NCBI GenBank assembly: GCA_020847855.1
Contig: JADLBH010000029.1
Coordinates: 16,424 to 80,423, forward strand
Reading direction: 5' to 3'
DNA length: 64,000 bases
Source of the DNA: Fimbriimonadaceae bacterium
GTDB lineage: Bacteria; Armatimonadota; Fimbriimonadia; Fimbriimonadales; Fimbriimonadaceae
Shown: piece after piece, positions 1 through 9,945 of the stretch
Position numbering within the stretch: position 1 is the first letter of the stretch
Layout of the letters: each line of letters begins with the position of its first letter
Notes under the pieces: model-generated
Told to the model about the DNA's origin: nothing
The model's input: the letters and a program-made list of their open reading frames with translations, nothing else
Databases searched by the model: none
Position numbers and translations under genes: made by a program

Positions 1-1
1 G

Positions 2-634
2 GCGAAGTTGACGGTGACGAAGCGGTTCGTGGTCACGTCCCTGGGCGCGCCTCGCTTCCAGCGCGATCTGGTGACCGAGCGACGCCTCTTGCCTGGGATG
101 GCAGTCGGCCTCGCTTGGACCCCCATGGGCGGAGACCTCCTCTTCGTCGAGACCGCCTTGTTGCCAGGCACGAAGGGCCTCCTTCTCACCGGGCAGGCAG
201 GCGATGTCATGCGGGAGTCGGCGACAACGGCGCTCTCCTATGTCCGGTCCCACGCCCGAGAGCTAAAGATTGAGCCGGAGAGCTTCGAGAAGAACGAGAT
301 CCATATTCACCTTCCCGAGGGTGCGGTTCCCAAGGACGGGCCCTCCGCAGGCATCACGATGGTCTGCGCGTTGGTGTCTCTTCTCACGGGTCAAGGGTTG
401 ACCAAAAGGTTGGCCATGACCGGGGAGGTGACGCTGGTGGGGCAGGTGCTACCGGTGGGTGGTATCAAGGAGAAGGTTCTTGCGGCGCATCGGGCCGGGG
501 TAGAGACTGTCATTCTGCCAGCAGAGAACCGGAAGGACTTCGAAGAGGAGATCCCGGAGAAGATCCAAGCCCGTCTCACGGTCCGGTACGTCTCGAACGT
601 GGGCCAGGTGATCCGCGCCGCGTTCCCAGACTAG
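2..634 (+). CDS. lon: Lon protease, C-terminal proteolytic domain (5' end outside window)
   Basis: This is the 3' end of an ATP-dependent Lon protease, which degrades misfolded and regulatory cytosolic proteins. The frame is open to the left edge, so only about 210 C-terminal residues are visible; the AAA+ and substrate-binding parts lie outside. The serine-lysine dyad is present: Ser in PKDGPSAG and, 43 residues later, the second Lys of GGIKEK, the same spacing as in E. coli Lon (S679/K722). The gene converges on two ClpS-like genes and its TAG stop shares the four bases CTAG with the first of them. Confidence 0.95.
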   Translation, partial: AKLTVTKRFVVTSLGAPRFQRDLVTERRLLPGMAVGLAWTPMGGDLLFVETALLPGTKGLLLTGQAGDVMRESATTALSYVRSHARELKIEPESFEKNEIHIHLPEGAVPKDGPSAGITMVCALVSLLTGQGLTKRLAMTGEVTLVGQVLPVGGIKEKVLAAHRAGVETVILPAENRKDFEEEIPEKIQARLTVRYVSNVGQVIRAAFPD

Positions 635-939
635 GCTTCCTGCGAGACTTCGACCTTGATCCCGATCGTACCGACGACGTCCGCAACGCCTTGGCACTCG
701 CTCTCGTCGGCCCGGTGTACGACGCACTGGCCGTACTTGTCTATCTCCCAAGCCTCGATGTAGGCCTCTTCGGCCGTGCAGGCGGTGGCGATCATGAGGA
801 CAGTGATCACTTCCTCATAGGTGTTCGTGTCGTTGTCATAGACCGTGACTTGCCAGAGCGGCCCAAGCTCCTTTCGCGTAACGGGGTCGAGGACAGGGAG
901 CGTGCCTGGCAGCTCGAATCTCGTGCTCAATCGTTCCAC
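631..939 (-). CDS. ClpS-like adaptor, diverged paralog
   Basis: About 102 residues with the ClpS fold signature: a beta strand ending in YDNDTNTYE, the helix region EEVITVLMIATACTAEEA, and the C-terminal strand GTIGIKVEV. ClpS proteins bind N-degron substrates and deliver them to ClpAP/ClpCP. The usual NDD is DND here, and the His of the N-degron pocket (HHYG in the neighbour) is DKYG, so N-degron binding is doubtful. I chose the GTG at 939; a TTG at 930 overlapping the upstream TGA is also possible. The gene follows its paralog directly and appears translationally coupled to it. Confidence 0.72.
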   Translation of the reverse strand: MERLSTRFELPGTLPVLDPVTRKELGPLWQVTVYDNDTNTYEEVITVLMIATACTAEEAYIEAWEIDKYGQCVVHRADESECQGVADVVGTIGIKVEVSQEA

Positions 940-1247
940 TCCGGCATGACCTCGGCCTTCACCCCTATCGTTCCTATGACGTCGGCCGCGCCCTGGCAGT
1001 CGCGCTGGGACCCAAAATGAACCGGTGCCTTCCCGTAGTGGTGGGCTTCCCACGTCTCCATCTCTGCCTCCCCCCGGCTGCAGCCGGTGGCTCGGACAAG
1101 AACTTCGATGACGGCCTCGTACGGAGTGTGATCGTCGTTGTAAATGACGGTCATGTGCCGTGCGCTTCCGGCATTTTCCGGGCCTACTCCCAACGGTTGG
1201 GTCTGAGGTGCCGCGATCGCCATCTCTCCTCTACGATTGTACTGCAT
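927..1247 (-). CDS. ClpS-like adaptor protein
   Basis: 106 residues. After a roughly 30-residue disordered N-terminus comes the ClpS core: YNDDHTPYEAV (NDD conserved), a helix with GEAEMETWEAHHYG (His at the position of the N-degron pocket His), and a C-terminal GTIGVKAEV strand. The likely role is delivery of substrates to a Clp AAA+ unfoldase. It overlaps the end of the upstream YfhO-like gene by 17 bases and the start of the second ClpS-like gene, so all three are probably cotranscribed. No clp ATPase is in the window. The family call is fairly secure; the substrate range is unknown. Confidence 0.78.
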   Translation of the reverse strand: MQYNRRGEMAIAAPQTQPLGVGPENAGSARHMTVIYNDDHTPYEAVIEVLVRATGCSRGEAEMETWEAHHYGKAPVHFGSQRDCQGAADVIGTIGVKAEVMPEWND

Positions 1248-3438
1248 TCTTCTGCCGTTCCCCTAGCTTCATCGCAACTCCAAGTAGGACGGGGAGCCCG
1301 AGCAGAGGGAGAAGGGCGAGGTGGGCCGGGAGGTAGGAGAAGGTCACGGTGTGAGTGCCTTCGGGCAAGCTCACGGTACGCCATGGGCCAGGGCCGAGGG
1401 GAACGGGTCGGCCCTCGATCCGCGCCTCCCAACCGCTTGCAGGTGCGTCCCGAAGTACGAGCATGCCCGGCCCGGTCGCCTTGACGACGACGCGGGCGGC
1501 CGTGTCCGTTACGATCTCGGCGGGCCCCTGCGGCGTTGATGCTCGGCCCGGCGAAAGGTTGTAGACGAACAAGTTGCGCCAGACCTTCGTTGGTTGGCCG
1601 AGTGCTTCGATAGCGGTTCGACTCACCACTTGGTCAGCTCCCAGCTCGGCAATCTTGGACATATCGGCGGTGGGTTTGACCAGCATCATGTTTCCATTGG
1701 CCTGTGGGGCGGGATCGCCGCCGACCGCGGCCGCCAAGCGATCCACCGAGGCTTTAGGGAGCAAGGAGTCATAGCCGCCCACGTCCTGGACCCCGAGCAA
1801 GACCGCCGAATTGGGCGGCGCGGCGACGGGGGCCATGCCGAAAAGGGACCAATCCTCGTTGACGAACGCGACCCGGCCGCGGAGCGGCGAGTCCGGGGGA
1901 AGGCTCGGTACCTGTCCGGTGGGGACGATCACGAGTTGGCCTAAGAAGAACTGGGCAGCCAAACCCAGACCGAGTGCGAGGGGCCGCTTACCGCGCTCGA
2001 CGAGCCGGATCGCTACCAGTGCGAGCAGCGTTCCCAACGCCACGCCTGGCAGGGCGACGAGCAGGGCGTTCACCGTCGCTTCTGGGACGATCGGCGCAAA
2101 GGCGGGTAGCCATGCCTGCGCCCGAGTGCCGACCGCATAGGCGACCACCACCGAGAACGCGGCCCCCGCGAGGAGCAGCACAACGGGCCGACGAGGGCAT
2201 GGGGATTCCTCGGGCTCGGGCCACGCCAAGCCCGCCGCGATCGCTACCGCGACTAGGGCAAGGATCAGGGCACGCCCAGGGCTTCCTGAAGCGGCCCAGC
2301 CTGGGAGGAATTGATACAGGACAACACTGAGGGGCCCGAAAGCAAGGAGCACCCCCAGCAGGCCCAGGATCATCGCCTCCCCGGCGCGCTTCCTCCGGAT
2401 CCAGGCGAGGAGACCAAGCGCAAACGGCCCGACGCCGAGCGCGGACTCGGCGAAAGCATCGCCGCGCTGGGTGTAGGAGGGCCAGTAGCCAGACATCTGG
2501 GCAACGTCGGTTCCGGGAAAGGCGGGTTGCCCAGGTAGGCCCAATACTGTAGGGAAGGCGGCCGTGGCGAGCCTCCAGGGTTGCACGGCGGAACCAAGAT
2601 AGGCGGCCTGGCCCTCTGTGGAGACGATGGACCGCCTGTGCCCTTCGCGAGCCAAGGCGAGGGAAGGGCCGACCTGGGGCCAAGCGCCCGCCACGCCGAC
2701 AAGACAACCGAGAGCGACCGCGATCACCGATCCGACGGGCCTTCGATGGAGGATCGCTCGACCGAGCGCGATCGCAGCGACCCCCATGAGCCCATAGGCC
2801 GCGATTTGAAGGTGCCCGGCCAACAGCATGCAAGCGATGCACGGGGCGAGGGCAGGGTGGATTCGCCAGCACTCGCGCTCGCTCGGAAGTGCGGCCCCCA
2901 GGGCCCATGGGATCCAAGAAGCGGTCGCCAGCACGGTGCCTAAGGGCGACCACGCGAGCATCCACGGGGACATCGAGAAGACCGCCCCGGAAAGGAACGA
3001 TCCGGTCTCGTTCGCCCCCAGCCTCCGGGCGAGCCACGCCGAACCAAGGCCCGCGAAGGCGAGGTGAAACCAAGCCAGGAGGTTCAGCGCAACAGGGGTC
3101 GGGGTTCTCAGCAAGCCCAAAACGACATGGGGCGGGTAGAGGCCTCCGGATTGGGAGTTCGCTAGCAAGGGGATGCCGCCGAGCTCCGTCGAGTTCCACA
3201 GAGGTACCTCGCCTCGGGCCCAAGACTTCAGGACAAGGTCGCGCCATAGGTACGTTTGCAAGGCCCCGTCCATTTGCAGGACATCAAAGGCCCTCGGGTC
3301 AGCCGGGGAGTCCCACGGGGCGGCCTGTGCGAGATGCCCCCACGGGCCTATGACCTCGCCGCGCAGAACCGCCTTCCAGAGCGGGAACGCGGGCAGCAGG
3401 AGGAGCAGGAAGAGGAGCGAAGGTCGCCGGAGTGCCAT
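1231..3438 (-). CDS. YfhO-family-like polytopic membrane protein
   Basis: 735 residues. The N-terminus is a membrane anchor followed by a periplasmic-type loop (ETYLW-like region with WNSTELGGIPLL), then at least eleven hydrophobic segments, then a soluble C-terminal domain ending in a final membrane pair. The loop wording and a C-terminal beta domain of the type ...DAPASGWEARIEG... are typical of bacterial YfhO/GT-C-like proteins, which transfer or handle sugars from lipid carriers in Gram-positives. The actual reaction here is unknown. It lies 7 bases after a TPR gene and overlaps the ClpS-like gene downstream. Confidence 0.7.
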   Translation of the reverse strand: MALRRPSLLFLLLLLPAFPLWKAVLRGEVIGPWGHLAQAAPWDSPADPRAFDVLQMDGALQTYLWRDLVLKSWARGEVPLWNSTELGGIPLLANSQSGGLYPPHVVLGLLRTPTPVALNLLAWFHLAFAGLGSAWLARRLGANETGSFLSGAVFSMSPWMLAWSPLGTVLATASWIPWALGAALPSERECWRIHPALAPCIACMLLAGHLQIAAYGLMGVAAIALGRAILHRRPVGSVIAVALGCLVGVAGAWPQVGPSLALAREGHRRSIVSTEGQAAYLGSAVQPWRLATAAFPTVLGLPGQPAFPGTDVAQMSGYWPSYTQRGDAFAESALGVGPFALGLLAWIRRKRAGEAMILGLLGVLLAFGPLSVVLYQFLPGWAASGSPGRALILALVAVAIAAGLAWPEPEESPCPRRPVVLLLAGAAFSVVVAYAVGTRAQAWLPAFAPIVPEATVNALLVALPGVALGTLLALVAIRLVERGKRPLALGLGLAAQFFLGQLVIVPTGQVPSLPPDSPLRGRVAFVNEDWSLFGMAPVAAPPNSAVLLGVQDVGGYDSLLPKASVDRLAAAVGGDPAPQANGNMMLVKPTADMSKIAELGADQVVSRTAIEALGQPTKVWRNLFVYNLSPGRASTPQGPAEIVTDTAARVVVKATGPGMLVLRDAPASGWEARIEGRPVPLGPGPWRTVSLPEGTHTVTFSYLPAHLALLPLLGLPVLLGVAMKLGERQKNAVQS

Positions 3439-3445
3439 CGGCCTC

Positions 3446-3793
3446 TCAGCCGCAGTACACCATTTGGCGGTTTGCGTTCTCGTGGTCCGGATTGATCGCC
3501 ACCAGCCTGCGAAAGGCGGTGCAAGCCTCCTCGGTGAAGCCCAGCATCATGTAGGTCATCCCAAGGTCGTTGAGGACGTCTTGGTTCTCAGGGTGTTCTT
3601 CATGGAGCGATTTCAACGCCTCGAGGGAGCCGTCGAAGTCCCCTTCGAAGCCTTGGATGAGGGCAAGTTGCCAACGAGCCCCGGTATGGCTTGGTTCCAC
3701 CGCGACCACTCGCTCAAATGCGCTTCGGGCTTCTCGGTACCGCCCCTCGCACCGTAGCTGGAAGCCCTCGCTATAGATCGCTTCGACACTCAT
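3446..3793 (-). CDS. Small tetratricopeptide repeat protein
   Basis: 115 residues from the ATG at 3793, consisting almost entirely of TPR helices: residues about 5-38, 39-70 and 72-106 read as three TPR units (EGRYREARSAFERVVAVEP, GDFDGSLEALKSLHEEHP, GFTEEACTAFRRLVAINP). There is no signal peptide, so it is probably a cytosolic scaffold. The open frame continues upstream of 3793, but that part is low-complexity antisense-like sequence to ftsH, so I start at this ATG. The partner is unknown; it sits 49 bases downstream of ftsH and just upstream of the YfhO-like gene. Confidence 0.75.
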   Translation of the reverse strand: MSVEAIYSEGFQLRCEGRYREARSAFERVVAVEPSHTGARWQLALIQGFEGDFDGSLEALKSLHEEHPENQDVLNDLGMTYMMLGFTEEACTAFRRLVAINPDHENANRQMVYCG

Positions 3794-3842
3794 TTGCCAC
3801 GAACCAAGAGCCGAACTATACCAAACTGGAAGTAGCGATTCG

Positions 3843-5798
3843 CTATGCGGTGCCGGGCTCGAGCCTCGGGCTAGGGTGCTTGGACACGGCAGCCTCGTCG
3901 GTGGCCGCTGGCGGGGCACCGTCCAACGTGGTCTCAGCCGGCTTGGGCTCGGGAAGCTCACGCCCTGCGAGAATGGCCTCGAACTGCTCGCGGTCAATGG
4001 TCTCGTGTTCGAGGAGGGTGGAGACCACACGGTCGAGCTTGTCCCGGTACTGGGTGATGATGTCGGTCGCGCGCTGGTGGCAGTGGTCCACTATGGAGCG
4101 AACCTCTTCGTCCACTTGGCGAGCGATCTCCTCGCTGTAGTTCCTTTGCTCGACATAATCGCGTCCCAGGAAGGGGTTGCGCGAGCTTCGGCCGATCGCG
4201 AGCGTGCCCAGGCGCTCGCTCATCCCGTATTCGGTCACCATGGCCCTGGCGATCGCGGTCACCCGTCGCAGGTCGTCATAAGCGCCCGTGGTCACCGAGC
4301 CTTTCACGACCTCTTCCGCGACGCGCCCGCCCAAGAGGGCAGTGATCTCGTCCAGCAGCTTCTGCTTCGCGGTGAGGTAGGTGTCCTTCTCGGGTAGGTA
4401 CCAGGTGGAGCCCAGCGACATGCCGCGCGGCAGGACGGTGACCTTCTGGACCGGGTCGCAGTGCTCGAGGAACGAAGCGACCACGGCGTGCCCCGCCTCA
4501 TGGATGGCGATGGTCTCCCTCTCGTCCGGGTCCACGACGCGGCTCCTCCGCTCGGGCCCGGCCATGACTCGGTCGAGAGCCTCGTTAATATCGGACATCC
4601 CGATCTTGGACCGGTCGTTCCGTGCGGCGAGCAGGGCGGCCTCGTTCAAGCTGTTCGCCAGATCGGCCCCGGTGAAGCCGGGAGTTCGTTTGGCGATGGT
4701 CTCGAAGTCCACGTCGCCGGAGATCGGCTTGCCCTTGGCGTGAACCTTGAGGATTTGTTCTCGACCCTTGGCGTCGGGCATGTCCACTACGATCTGCCGA
4801 TCGAAGCGGCCGGGCCGCAGGAGCGCTGGGTCGAGCACGTCGGGCCGGTTGGTCGCCGCGATCATGATGACGCCGCTGTTGGGGTCGAAACCGTCCATTT
4901 CGACCAGGAGCTGGTTGAGCGTTTGCTCGCGTTCGTCGTGGCCCCCGCCGAGTCCGGCTCCTCGCTGTCGCCCGACGGCGTCAATCTCGTCCACAAAGAT
5001 GAGGGAGGGCCGATGGGCCTTCGCGGTCTCAAAGAGGTCGCGCACCCTGGCCGCACCCACGCCGACGAACATCTCGACGAAGTCGGAACCGGAGATATGG
5101 AAGAAGGGCACGCCGGCCTCGCCCGCGATCGCACGGGCCAAGTGGGTCTTGCCCACGCCGGGGGGCCCGGTCAAGAGGATGCCTTTCGGGATCTTCGCGC
5201 CGAGCGCGACGTACTTCTTCGTGTTTCGCAGGAAGTCCACGACCTCGAAGAGCTCCGCTTTGGCCTCATCAATCCCAGCGACGTCCTCGAACGTGATCTT
5301 CGGCGTGTTCTCGCCCGCCCGCTTGGCGCGGCTCCTCCCGAAGCTCATGGCTTGGTTCCCCCCCGCCTGGGCGGCGCGGGAGATCATGAGCCACAGGATG
5401 AAAAGGAAGCCGAGCAGGACGAGCAGGTTCAAGACTACGGGCAACCAAGTGAGCGCGGCGGGGGCGTCCTCGAGGGTGACTTCCACTCCCTTGGCCTCCA
5501 GGAGCTTCTGTAGCTCGCCGCCTGCGTAGGAGTCCGAAGTGTTCGCTTTGGCAACGTAGGGCTTGCCGTCCACCATCTCGCCTCGGATCGTCTTCTCCTG
5601 CCACTTGGCCGAGGAGATGTTGCCCGACTCGACCTCCTTTCGGAGTTGGCTGATTGTGAGTTCCTCGGGCGCTTGCGAGGCGATTCCCAGGCTGCCTGCC
5701 GTTCCGGAAAACATCCGGCTCATGAGAATCACGACCAGTACCGCGACTGCGGTGAAAAGTAAGCCTCTAACTCCTCGATTGTTCAAGTTTCCACCCAA
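3843..5798 (-). CDS. ftsH: ATP-dependent zinc metalloprotease FtsH
   Basis: 651 residues, normal for FtsH. Transmembrane segments at about 10-28 and 119-140 flank a small periplasmic domain. The AAA+ module has Walker A GPPGVGKT (211-218), Walker B LIFVDEID and the second region of homology [18 protein letters not shown]. The zinc protease motif HEAGH lies around residue 430. It degrades membrane and short-lived cytosolic proteins. The start appears to be TTG at 5798; another TTG lies four codons in. It is transcribed in the same direction as tilS, a common neighbour of ftsH, without the hpt gene often found between them. Confidence 0.97.
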   Translation of the reverse strand: MGGNLNNRGVRGLLFTAVAVLVVILMSRMFSGTAGSLGIASQAPEELTISQLRKEVESGNISSAKWQEKTIRGEMVDGKPYVAKANTSDSYAGGELQKLLEAKGVEVTLEDAPAALTWLPVVLNLLVLLGFLFILWLMISRAAQAGGNQAMSFGRSRAKRAGENTPKITFEDVAGIDEAKAELFEVVDFLRNTKKYVALGAKIPKGILLTGPPGVGKTHLARAIAGEAGVPFFHISGSDFVEMFVGVGAARVRDLFETAKAHRPSLIFVDEIDAVGRQRGAGLGGGHDEREQTLNQLLVEMDGFDPNSGVIMIAATNRPDVLDPALLRPGRFDRQIVVDMPDAKGREQILKVHAKGKPISGDVDFETIAKRTPGFTGADLANSLNEAALLAARNDRSKIGMSDINEALDRVMAGPERRSRVVDPDERETIAIHEAGHAVVASFLEHCDPVQKVTVLPRGMSLGSTWYLPEKDTYLTAKQKLLDEITALLGGRVAEEVVKGSVTTGAYDDLRRVTAIARAMVTEYGMSERLGTLAIGRSSRNPFLGRDYVEQRNYSEEIARQVDEEVRSIVDHCHQRATDIITQYRDKLDRVVSTLLEHETIDREQFEAILAGRELPEPKPAETTLDGAPPAATDEAAVSKHPSPRLEPGTA

Positions 5799-5878
5799 AG
5801 GATGCGGGCACCCCGCGTTTGTACACGGTACCTACGTTCGAGCCAAGGCTACCGTTCCGCGCCATTACGACTCATGGC

Positions 5879-7183
5879 CTATGCGTCGAGCCCCAGGTTC
5901 AGACGGATTGCACCCACCTCATGTTCGGAAACGGCGTCAGCACGGCTTAGTGCTACACCAGGGATCCAAACCGGGCCCTCTGGTCCCCGAAAGACAGGAA
6001 CATGGGGCCTGGCAACCGGCCCGATCCTCACGTCAGCGAGGGCTTTGGACACCTTCTTTGTCCCTGTCATCCCAATCGGGGAGATCCTCTCGCCCTCCTG
6101 GCCGGGGCCGACCTCGGTCACCGATCCCCTTCGTACGAAGACGCTCAACGTTCCCACCTCGTCGCCGATCCATGCCCTCCACGCTGGCCCACAAGCGGGG
6201 TGGTGCTCCGTGAGTTCCTGTCGAGGGAAGGGCTCTGCCCGCCGTTCGCAACGAATTCGGGAATGGTTCCACACGATCCTCCCACCTGGAAGGCTCACCG
6301 AGCCCGAATCCCCGCAGACGGCTTCCGCCGCCGCAGAGCCCAGGGTCAAGGGAGAAACCGCGAGGCGGAGGCAACGGTAACGGATGGCTGGGGGCAGCTC
6401 GCCCCACAGTGCCCGGTCAATCCTAGTCTCGTATCTTGTGACGATCTCCGCGATGGGGCCGTCGGGCTCCTTGCACTCGATCAGTGCCTTGGCCGCAAGG
6501 GTGTCGAGGAGCGCTTCGTCCTCGCGAGCGTGCCGGGCCGCACGACCCGCGGCCTCGCGCGCACCGGGATAGAGGTCGGCGAGGAGCGGCACGACCTGGG
6601 CACGGATTCGGCTACGGGCGAAGCGAGGGTCACAGTTCGCAGGGTCGGTGAGGAACGCCAAGCCGTGGTCGGCACAATAGCGGTGGGTCTCGGAGCGGGG
6701 CACATCAAGAAACGGCCTGAGGAAGCGTCCGGAAACCGGGGCGATGCCCCCCAATCCGCGGCCGCCCGTGCCACGCGAGAGACGCATGAGGAGCGTCTCG
6801 AACTGGTCGTCGAGCGTGTGGGCCGTGACGATCCACTCCAGCCCCTGCCGCTCCCGAGTCGCCTGGAGGAACTCGCGCCGCGCGATGCGCCCGGCCTCCT
6901 CGATGCCGATCCTCAACCTTGCTGCCAGGTCAGGCACGGACCGGGAGTCCGTAACGAACCCGCAACCGAGCGATTCGGCGAGCCGGGCACAGTGCTCGAC
7001 CTCTGAGCCCGATTCCTCGCGCATCCTGTGATCCAGGTGGGCTGCCACCACAGGGACTTCCGCGGATGCGAGCATGTGTAGGAGCGCGGTCGAGTCTGCG
7101 CCCCCGCTCAGGGCCAGAAGCAACGGCCTGTCGCCCAGGTTCACGCCAAGGTGCGCAAGGACAACCCTCCCTGACTCAGGCAC
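5879..7183 (-). CDS. tilS: tRNA(Ile)-lysidine synthase TilS
   Basis: 434 residues. The N-terminal PP-loop ATPase motif LALSGGADSTALL (residues about 22-34) identifies the N-type ATP pyrophosphatase fold. TilS attaches lysidine to C34 of tRNA-Ile(CAU), letting it read AUA. Further family features are the DHRMREES region and the DPANCDPRFARSRIR segment, which matches the conserved TN...RN.IR element of TilS. The C-terminal part carries the substrate-binding extension. It is divergent from mgtE with only 31 bases between start codons, so both promoters lie within coding flanks. Confidence 0.93.
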   Translation of the reverse strand: MPESGRVVLAHLGVNLGDRPLLLALSGGADSTALLHMLASAEVPVVAAHLDHRMREESGSEVEHCARLAESLGCGFVTDSRSVPDLAARLRIGIEEAGRIARREFLQATRERQGLEWIVTAHTLDDQFETLLMRLSRGTGGRGLGGIAPVSGRFLRPFLDVPRSETHRYCADHGLAFLTDPANCDPRFARSRIRAQVVPLLADLYPGAREAAGRAARHAREDEALLDTLAAKALIECKEPDGPIAEIVTRYETRIDRALWGELPPAIRYRCLRLAVSPLTLGSAAAEAVCGDSGSVSLPGGRIVWNHSRIRCERRAEPFPRQELTEHHPACGPAWRAWIGDEVGTLSVFVRRGSVTEVGPGQEGERISPIGMTGTKKVSKALADVRIGPVARPHVPVFRGPEGPVWIPGVALSRADAVSEHEVGAIRLNLGLDA

Positions 7184-7214
7184 GCTTGAATCTTACCGGT
7201 ACTATCCACGAGGC

Positions 7215-8606
7215 ATGCCAGGGCCGATTGACCGCATACCGAACCTGCTCGCGAGGATTCGTCGTGCGGTTCGAAGGCCCGAGCCCGAGGCACTGCCCAC
7301 GGAGCTCCGGGAACAGAGGCCAGAGGACGTTGCGGACGCCCTCGAACGAATGACCAAGGACGAGGCCCTTGAGTCCTTGTCGCAAATGGAGCCGGACATG
7401 GCGGCGGAGGTCTTGGTCGAGCTCTCGGACGACACCGCGAAGACACTGGTGGCCGACCTGCCCGACCCGACCGTCGCGTACTACCTCGACGTCCTTCCGA
7501 TGGACGACGCGCTCGACCTCGCGGAGGACATGGATCCGGAGCGGCTCGAGAGCCTGCTCATGGTCGTTCCTGACGAGGACGCGGCCGAGATTCGACGGCT
7601 GATGCGCTTCCCCAAGGGGAGCGTGGGCCGCGTGATGACGGAGAGGTTCTTCGAGGTGGGTCCGGAGACTACCGTGGAGGAGATCCTCTTGGATCTTCGG
7701 CTGGCTCCCGAGGAGAAATATGAGACCGTCAACGACGTCTACGTGCTGGACGGCGAGCGAAGGCTTCTCGGACTGTTCAGCCTGAGGCGCGCACTGCGGG
7801 CCGAGCCGCGCACCCAGGCGAGCCAACTCTTGAGAGCCGACTTCGAATCGGCGCAAGCGGACGAGCCGGAAGAGGCCGCGGCCCGTCGGATGGCCCGATA
7901 CGGCTTCTATGCCCTCCCGATCTTGGACGGCGAAGGCCGCATGATCGGGATCTTCACCGGGGACGACGCCCAAGAGATCTTGCGGGACGCAGAATCCAAG
8001 GACGTGCTCGCGCTCGGCGCGGTGAGCGGCGGGGTCGAGTCCTATCTCTCCTTGTCCGTGTGGAACCTTGTGAAGCGGCGGGCACCATGGCTCATGATCC
8101 TCTTCGTCGCAGAGTCCATGACCGGGGTGGTGCTTCGGCACTATGGACAGCAACAAGCCAACGAGAAGGTGACGCGCCTCCTCTTGCTCATGCCGTTCGT
8201 ACCCTTGATCATCGGTGCCGGGGGCAATGCCGGCTCCCAGGTGACAACGACGATCACCCGTGCCCTTGCGGTGAACGAGGTCTCCACGGGGGACTGGTTC
8301 ACCGTTGTTCGTCGGGAACTCGCAACCTCCATCCTGATCGGAGCGTTGCTCGGGGTGATCGGACTGCTCCGGGCCGTCTATGTCTGGGGCGGTGCCCCGC
8401 AGGTCGGGCTTGTCGTCGGGATCTCCCTTCCCTGTGTGGTTCTTTGGGCGGCGGTCGTCGGCTCCGTCCTGCCACTTGGCGCCAAGCGGGTGGGGATTGA
8501 CCCGGCCGTCATGAGCGCACCGTTCATCACGACCTTGGTGGACGCCACCGGCCTAGTGATCTTCTTCGAAGTCGCCCGGGCCATGTTTGGCGGCTCGCTC
8601 GCGTGA
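7215..8606 (+). CDS. mgtE: Magnesium transporter MgtE
   Basis: 463 residues from the ATG at 7215, the usual MgtE length (an upstream extension would overlap tilS). Order of domains: N-terminal superhelical MgtE_N domain with acidic residues (about 30-130), a CBS-domain pair (about 140-270), then five membrane segments. The first pore helix region contains GAGGNAGSQVTT, the family's signature Mg2+ filter region. It is a Mg2+ channel gated by cytosolic Mg2+ through the N and CBS domains. Nothing in the upstream 31 bases suggests a riboswitch. Confidence 0.96.
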   Translation: MPGPIDRIPNLLARIRRAVRRPEPEALPTELREQRPEDVADALERMTKDEALESLSQMEPDMAAEVLVELSDDTAKTLVADLPDPTVAYYLDVLPMDDALDLAEDMDPERLESLLMVVPDEDAAEIRRLMRFPKGSVGRVMTERFFEVGPETTVEEILLDLRLAPEEKYETVNDVYVLDGERRLLGLFSLRRALRAEPRTQASQLLRADFESAQADEPEEAAARRMARYGFYALPILDGEGRMIGIFTGDDAQEILRDAESKDVLALGAVSGGVESYLSLSVWNLVKRRAPWLMILFVAESMTGVVLRHYGQQQANEKVTRLLLLMPFVPLIIGAGGNAGSQVTTTITRALAVNEVSTGDWFTVVRRELATSILIGALLGVIGLLRAVYVWGGAPQVGLVVGISLPCVVLWAAVVGSVLPLGAKRVGIDPAVMSAPFITTLVDATGLVIFFEVARAMFGGSLA

Positions 8607-8691
8607 TAGGCTCTGGGCACGTTTTTGCGACGGATTGCGTATGCAATCAAGCCGGATGAACCCACGGCACCCTTTAGCCGACTATACGTCT

Positions 8692-9945
8692 ATGAGATTC
8701 CGAATGCTCACGAACCGAACGATCCTCGCCCTGGCCGCGACCACCTTCGCCGCCCTCGCCATCGCGCAAACCACGCCCGACACCCAAGCCAAGCCGTTCA
8801 GTTCCGAAACGAAGCAGGCCGTGCTCGCCAGCATCGAGAAGGTCCTCACCACGACCGCCTTTGTCCCTGGCGTGGACTTCACGAAGTGGCCTGGAATGAT
8901 CGAGAAGAAGAAGGGCGAGATCGAGGCCTCCGATAGTGCCAACCAGTTCACGAACGTCGTGAACGGTGCCCTGCACGAGTTCGGATTCAGCCACTGCGTG
9001 CTCTATTCACCGACGGTCGCCCAGGCGAGGACGAACCGAAAAATGGTGGGGCTCGGAGTCAGGATTCAACCCGAGGAGAAGGGAATTCGCATTGTGTGGG
9101 TCTTTCCGGAGAGCCCTGCGATGGAGTCTGGAATCGAGCCCGGCGACCTGATCTTCGAGGCCGACGGCAAGGCGGTTCGACAGGCGGGCGACTTGGGAGG
9201 CGAGGAAGGGTCCACCGTGAAGCTCAAACTCACGAGGGACGGCAAGGAACTGACCAAAACGATCACGCGACGGGCGTTTTCCACCGACATTCCGGAATCC
9301 GTGACTTGGGTGGACAAGGAGACCGCGGTCTTGACGGTCCCGACCTTCGACCTTGGCTATAACAAGAACAAAGCACTGGACAAGGCGATGAAGGAGGCGA
9401 TGACCGCGAAGCGGCTGATTCTCGACCTTCGCGGGAACGGTGGCGGCTCCGTCGTGAACCTGCTTCACCTCGCGGGATACTTCTTGAAGCGGGACGAGCC
9501 GCTGGGCACGTTCATCGGCAAGTCCTTGGTGAAGCGGTATCAGGAGGACACGGGCGACAAGTCCACGGACGTGCTCAAGATCGCGGCATGGCCGGAAGCA
9601 AGCCGCCTCAAGCCTGCCACTCGGGTCGAGCGGTACGCGGGCCAGGTCGCCGTCCTCGTGAACGGAGGGACGGGGAGCGCGAGCGAGATGATGGCGAGTG
9701 CGATGCGCGAGTATCGTGGTGCCAAGGTGATCGGCACGAAATCGGCCGGAGCCGTGCTGGCCAGCTACATGTGGCCGGTCGCCGAGGGCTTCACCCTCCA
9801 GTTCCCGGTCACGGACTACGTGACGATCAAGGGCTATCGCATCGAGGGGAACGGGGTCAAGCCGGACGTCGAGGTGGACGCTCCCGTCCGGTTCGGTGAA
9901 CCGGACAAGGTGGTCCTTGCTGCGGTGAAGGCGCTCTCCGGCTAG
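8692..9945 (+). CDS. Secreted S41-family peptidase with PDZ domain
   Basis: 417 residues from the ATG at 8692, starting with a clear signal peptide (TILALAATTFAALAIAQ). A short helical cap precedes a PDZ domain (about 115-195, with GVRIQPEEKGIRI and GIEPGDLI), then an S41 core with LILDLRGNGGGSV and GSASEMMASAM, giving the catalytic Ser. The dyad Lys site aligned to CtpA is Ala; instead it has GTKSAGAV, common in tricorn-core/TSPc members of S41. Its role is periplasmic or extracellular proteolysis, substrate unknown. The stop codon shares CTAG with the convergent ABC permease gene. Confidence 0.88.
   Translation: MRFRMLTNRTILALAATTFAALAIAQTTPDTQAKPFSSETKQAVLASIEKVLTTTAFVPGVDFTKWPGMIEKKKGEIEASDSANQFTNVVNGALHEFGFSHCVLYSPTVAQARTNRKMVGLGVRIQPEEKGIRIVWVFPESPAMESGIEPGDLIFEADGKAVRQAGDLGGEEGSTVKLKLTRDGKELTKTITRRAFSTDIPESVTWVDKETAVLTVPTFDLGYNKNKALDKAMKEAMTAKRLILDLRGNGGGSVVNLLHLAGYFLKRDEPLGTFIGKSLVKRYQEDTGDKSTDVLKIAAWPEASRLKPATRVERYAGQVAVLVNGGTGSASEMMASAMREYRGAKVIGTKSAGAVLASYMWPVAEGFTLQFPVTDYVTIKGYRIEGNGVKPDVEVDAPVRFGEPDKVVLAAVKALSG

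Noticed and set aside
1988-3247. Long Arg/Pro-rich open frame inside the YfhO-like gene, and many similar ones opposite or across ftsH, mgtE, gltX and the S41 genes
   Set aside because: High GC content keeps alternative frames open. These frames lack hydrophobic or domain patterns, while the overlapped frames have clear family motifs.
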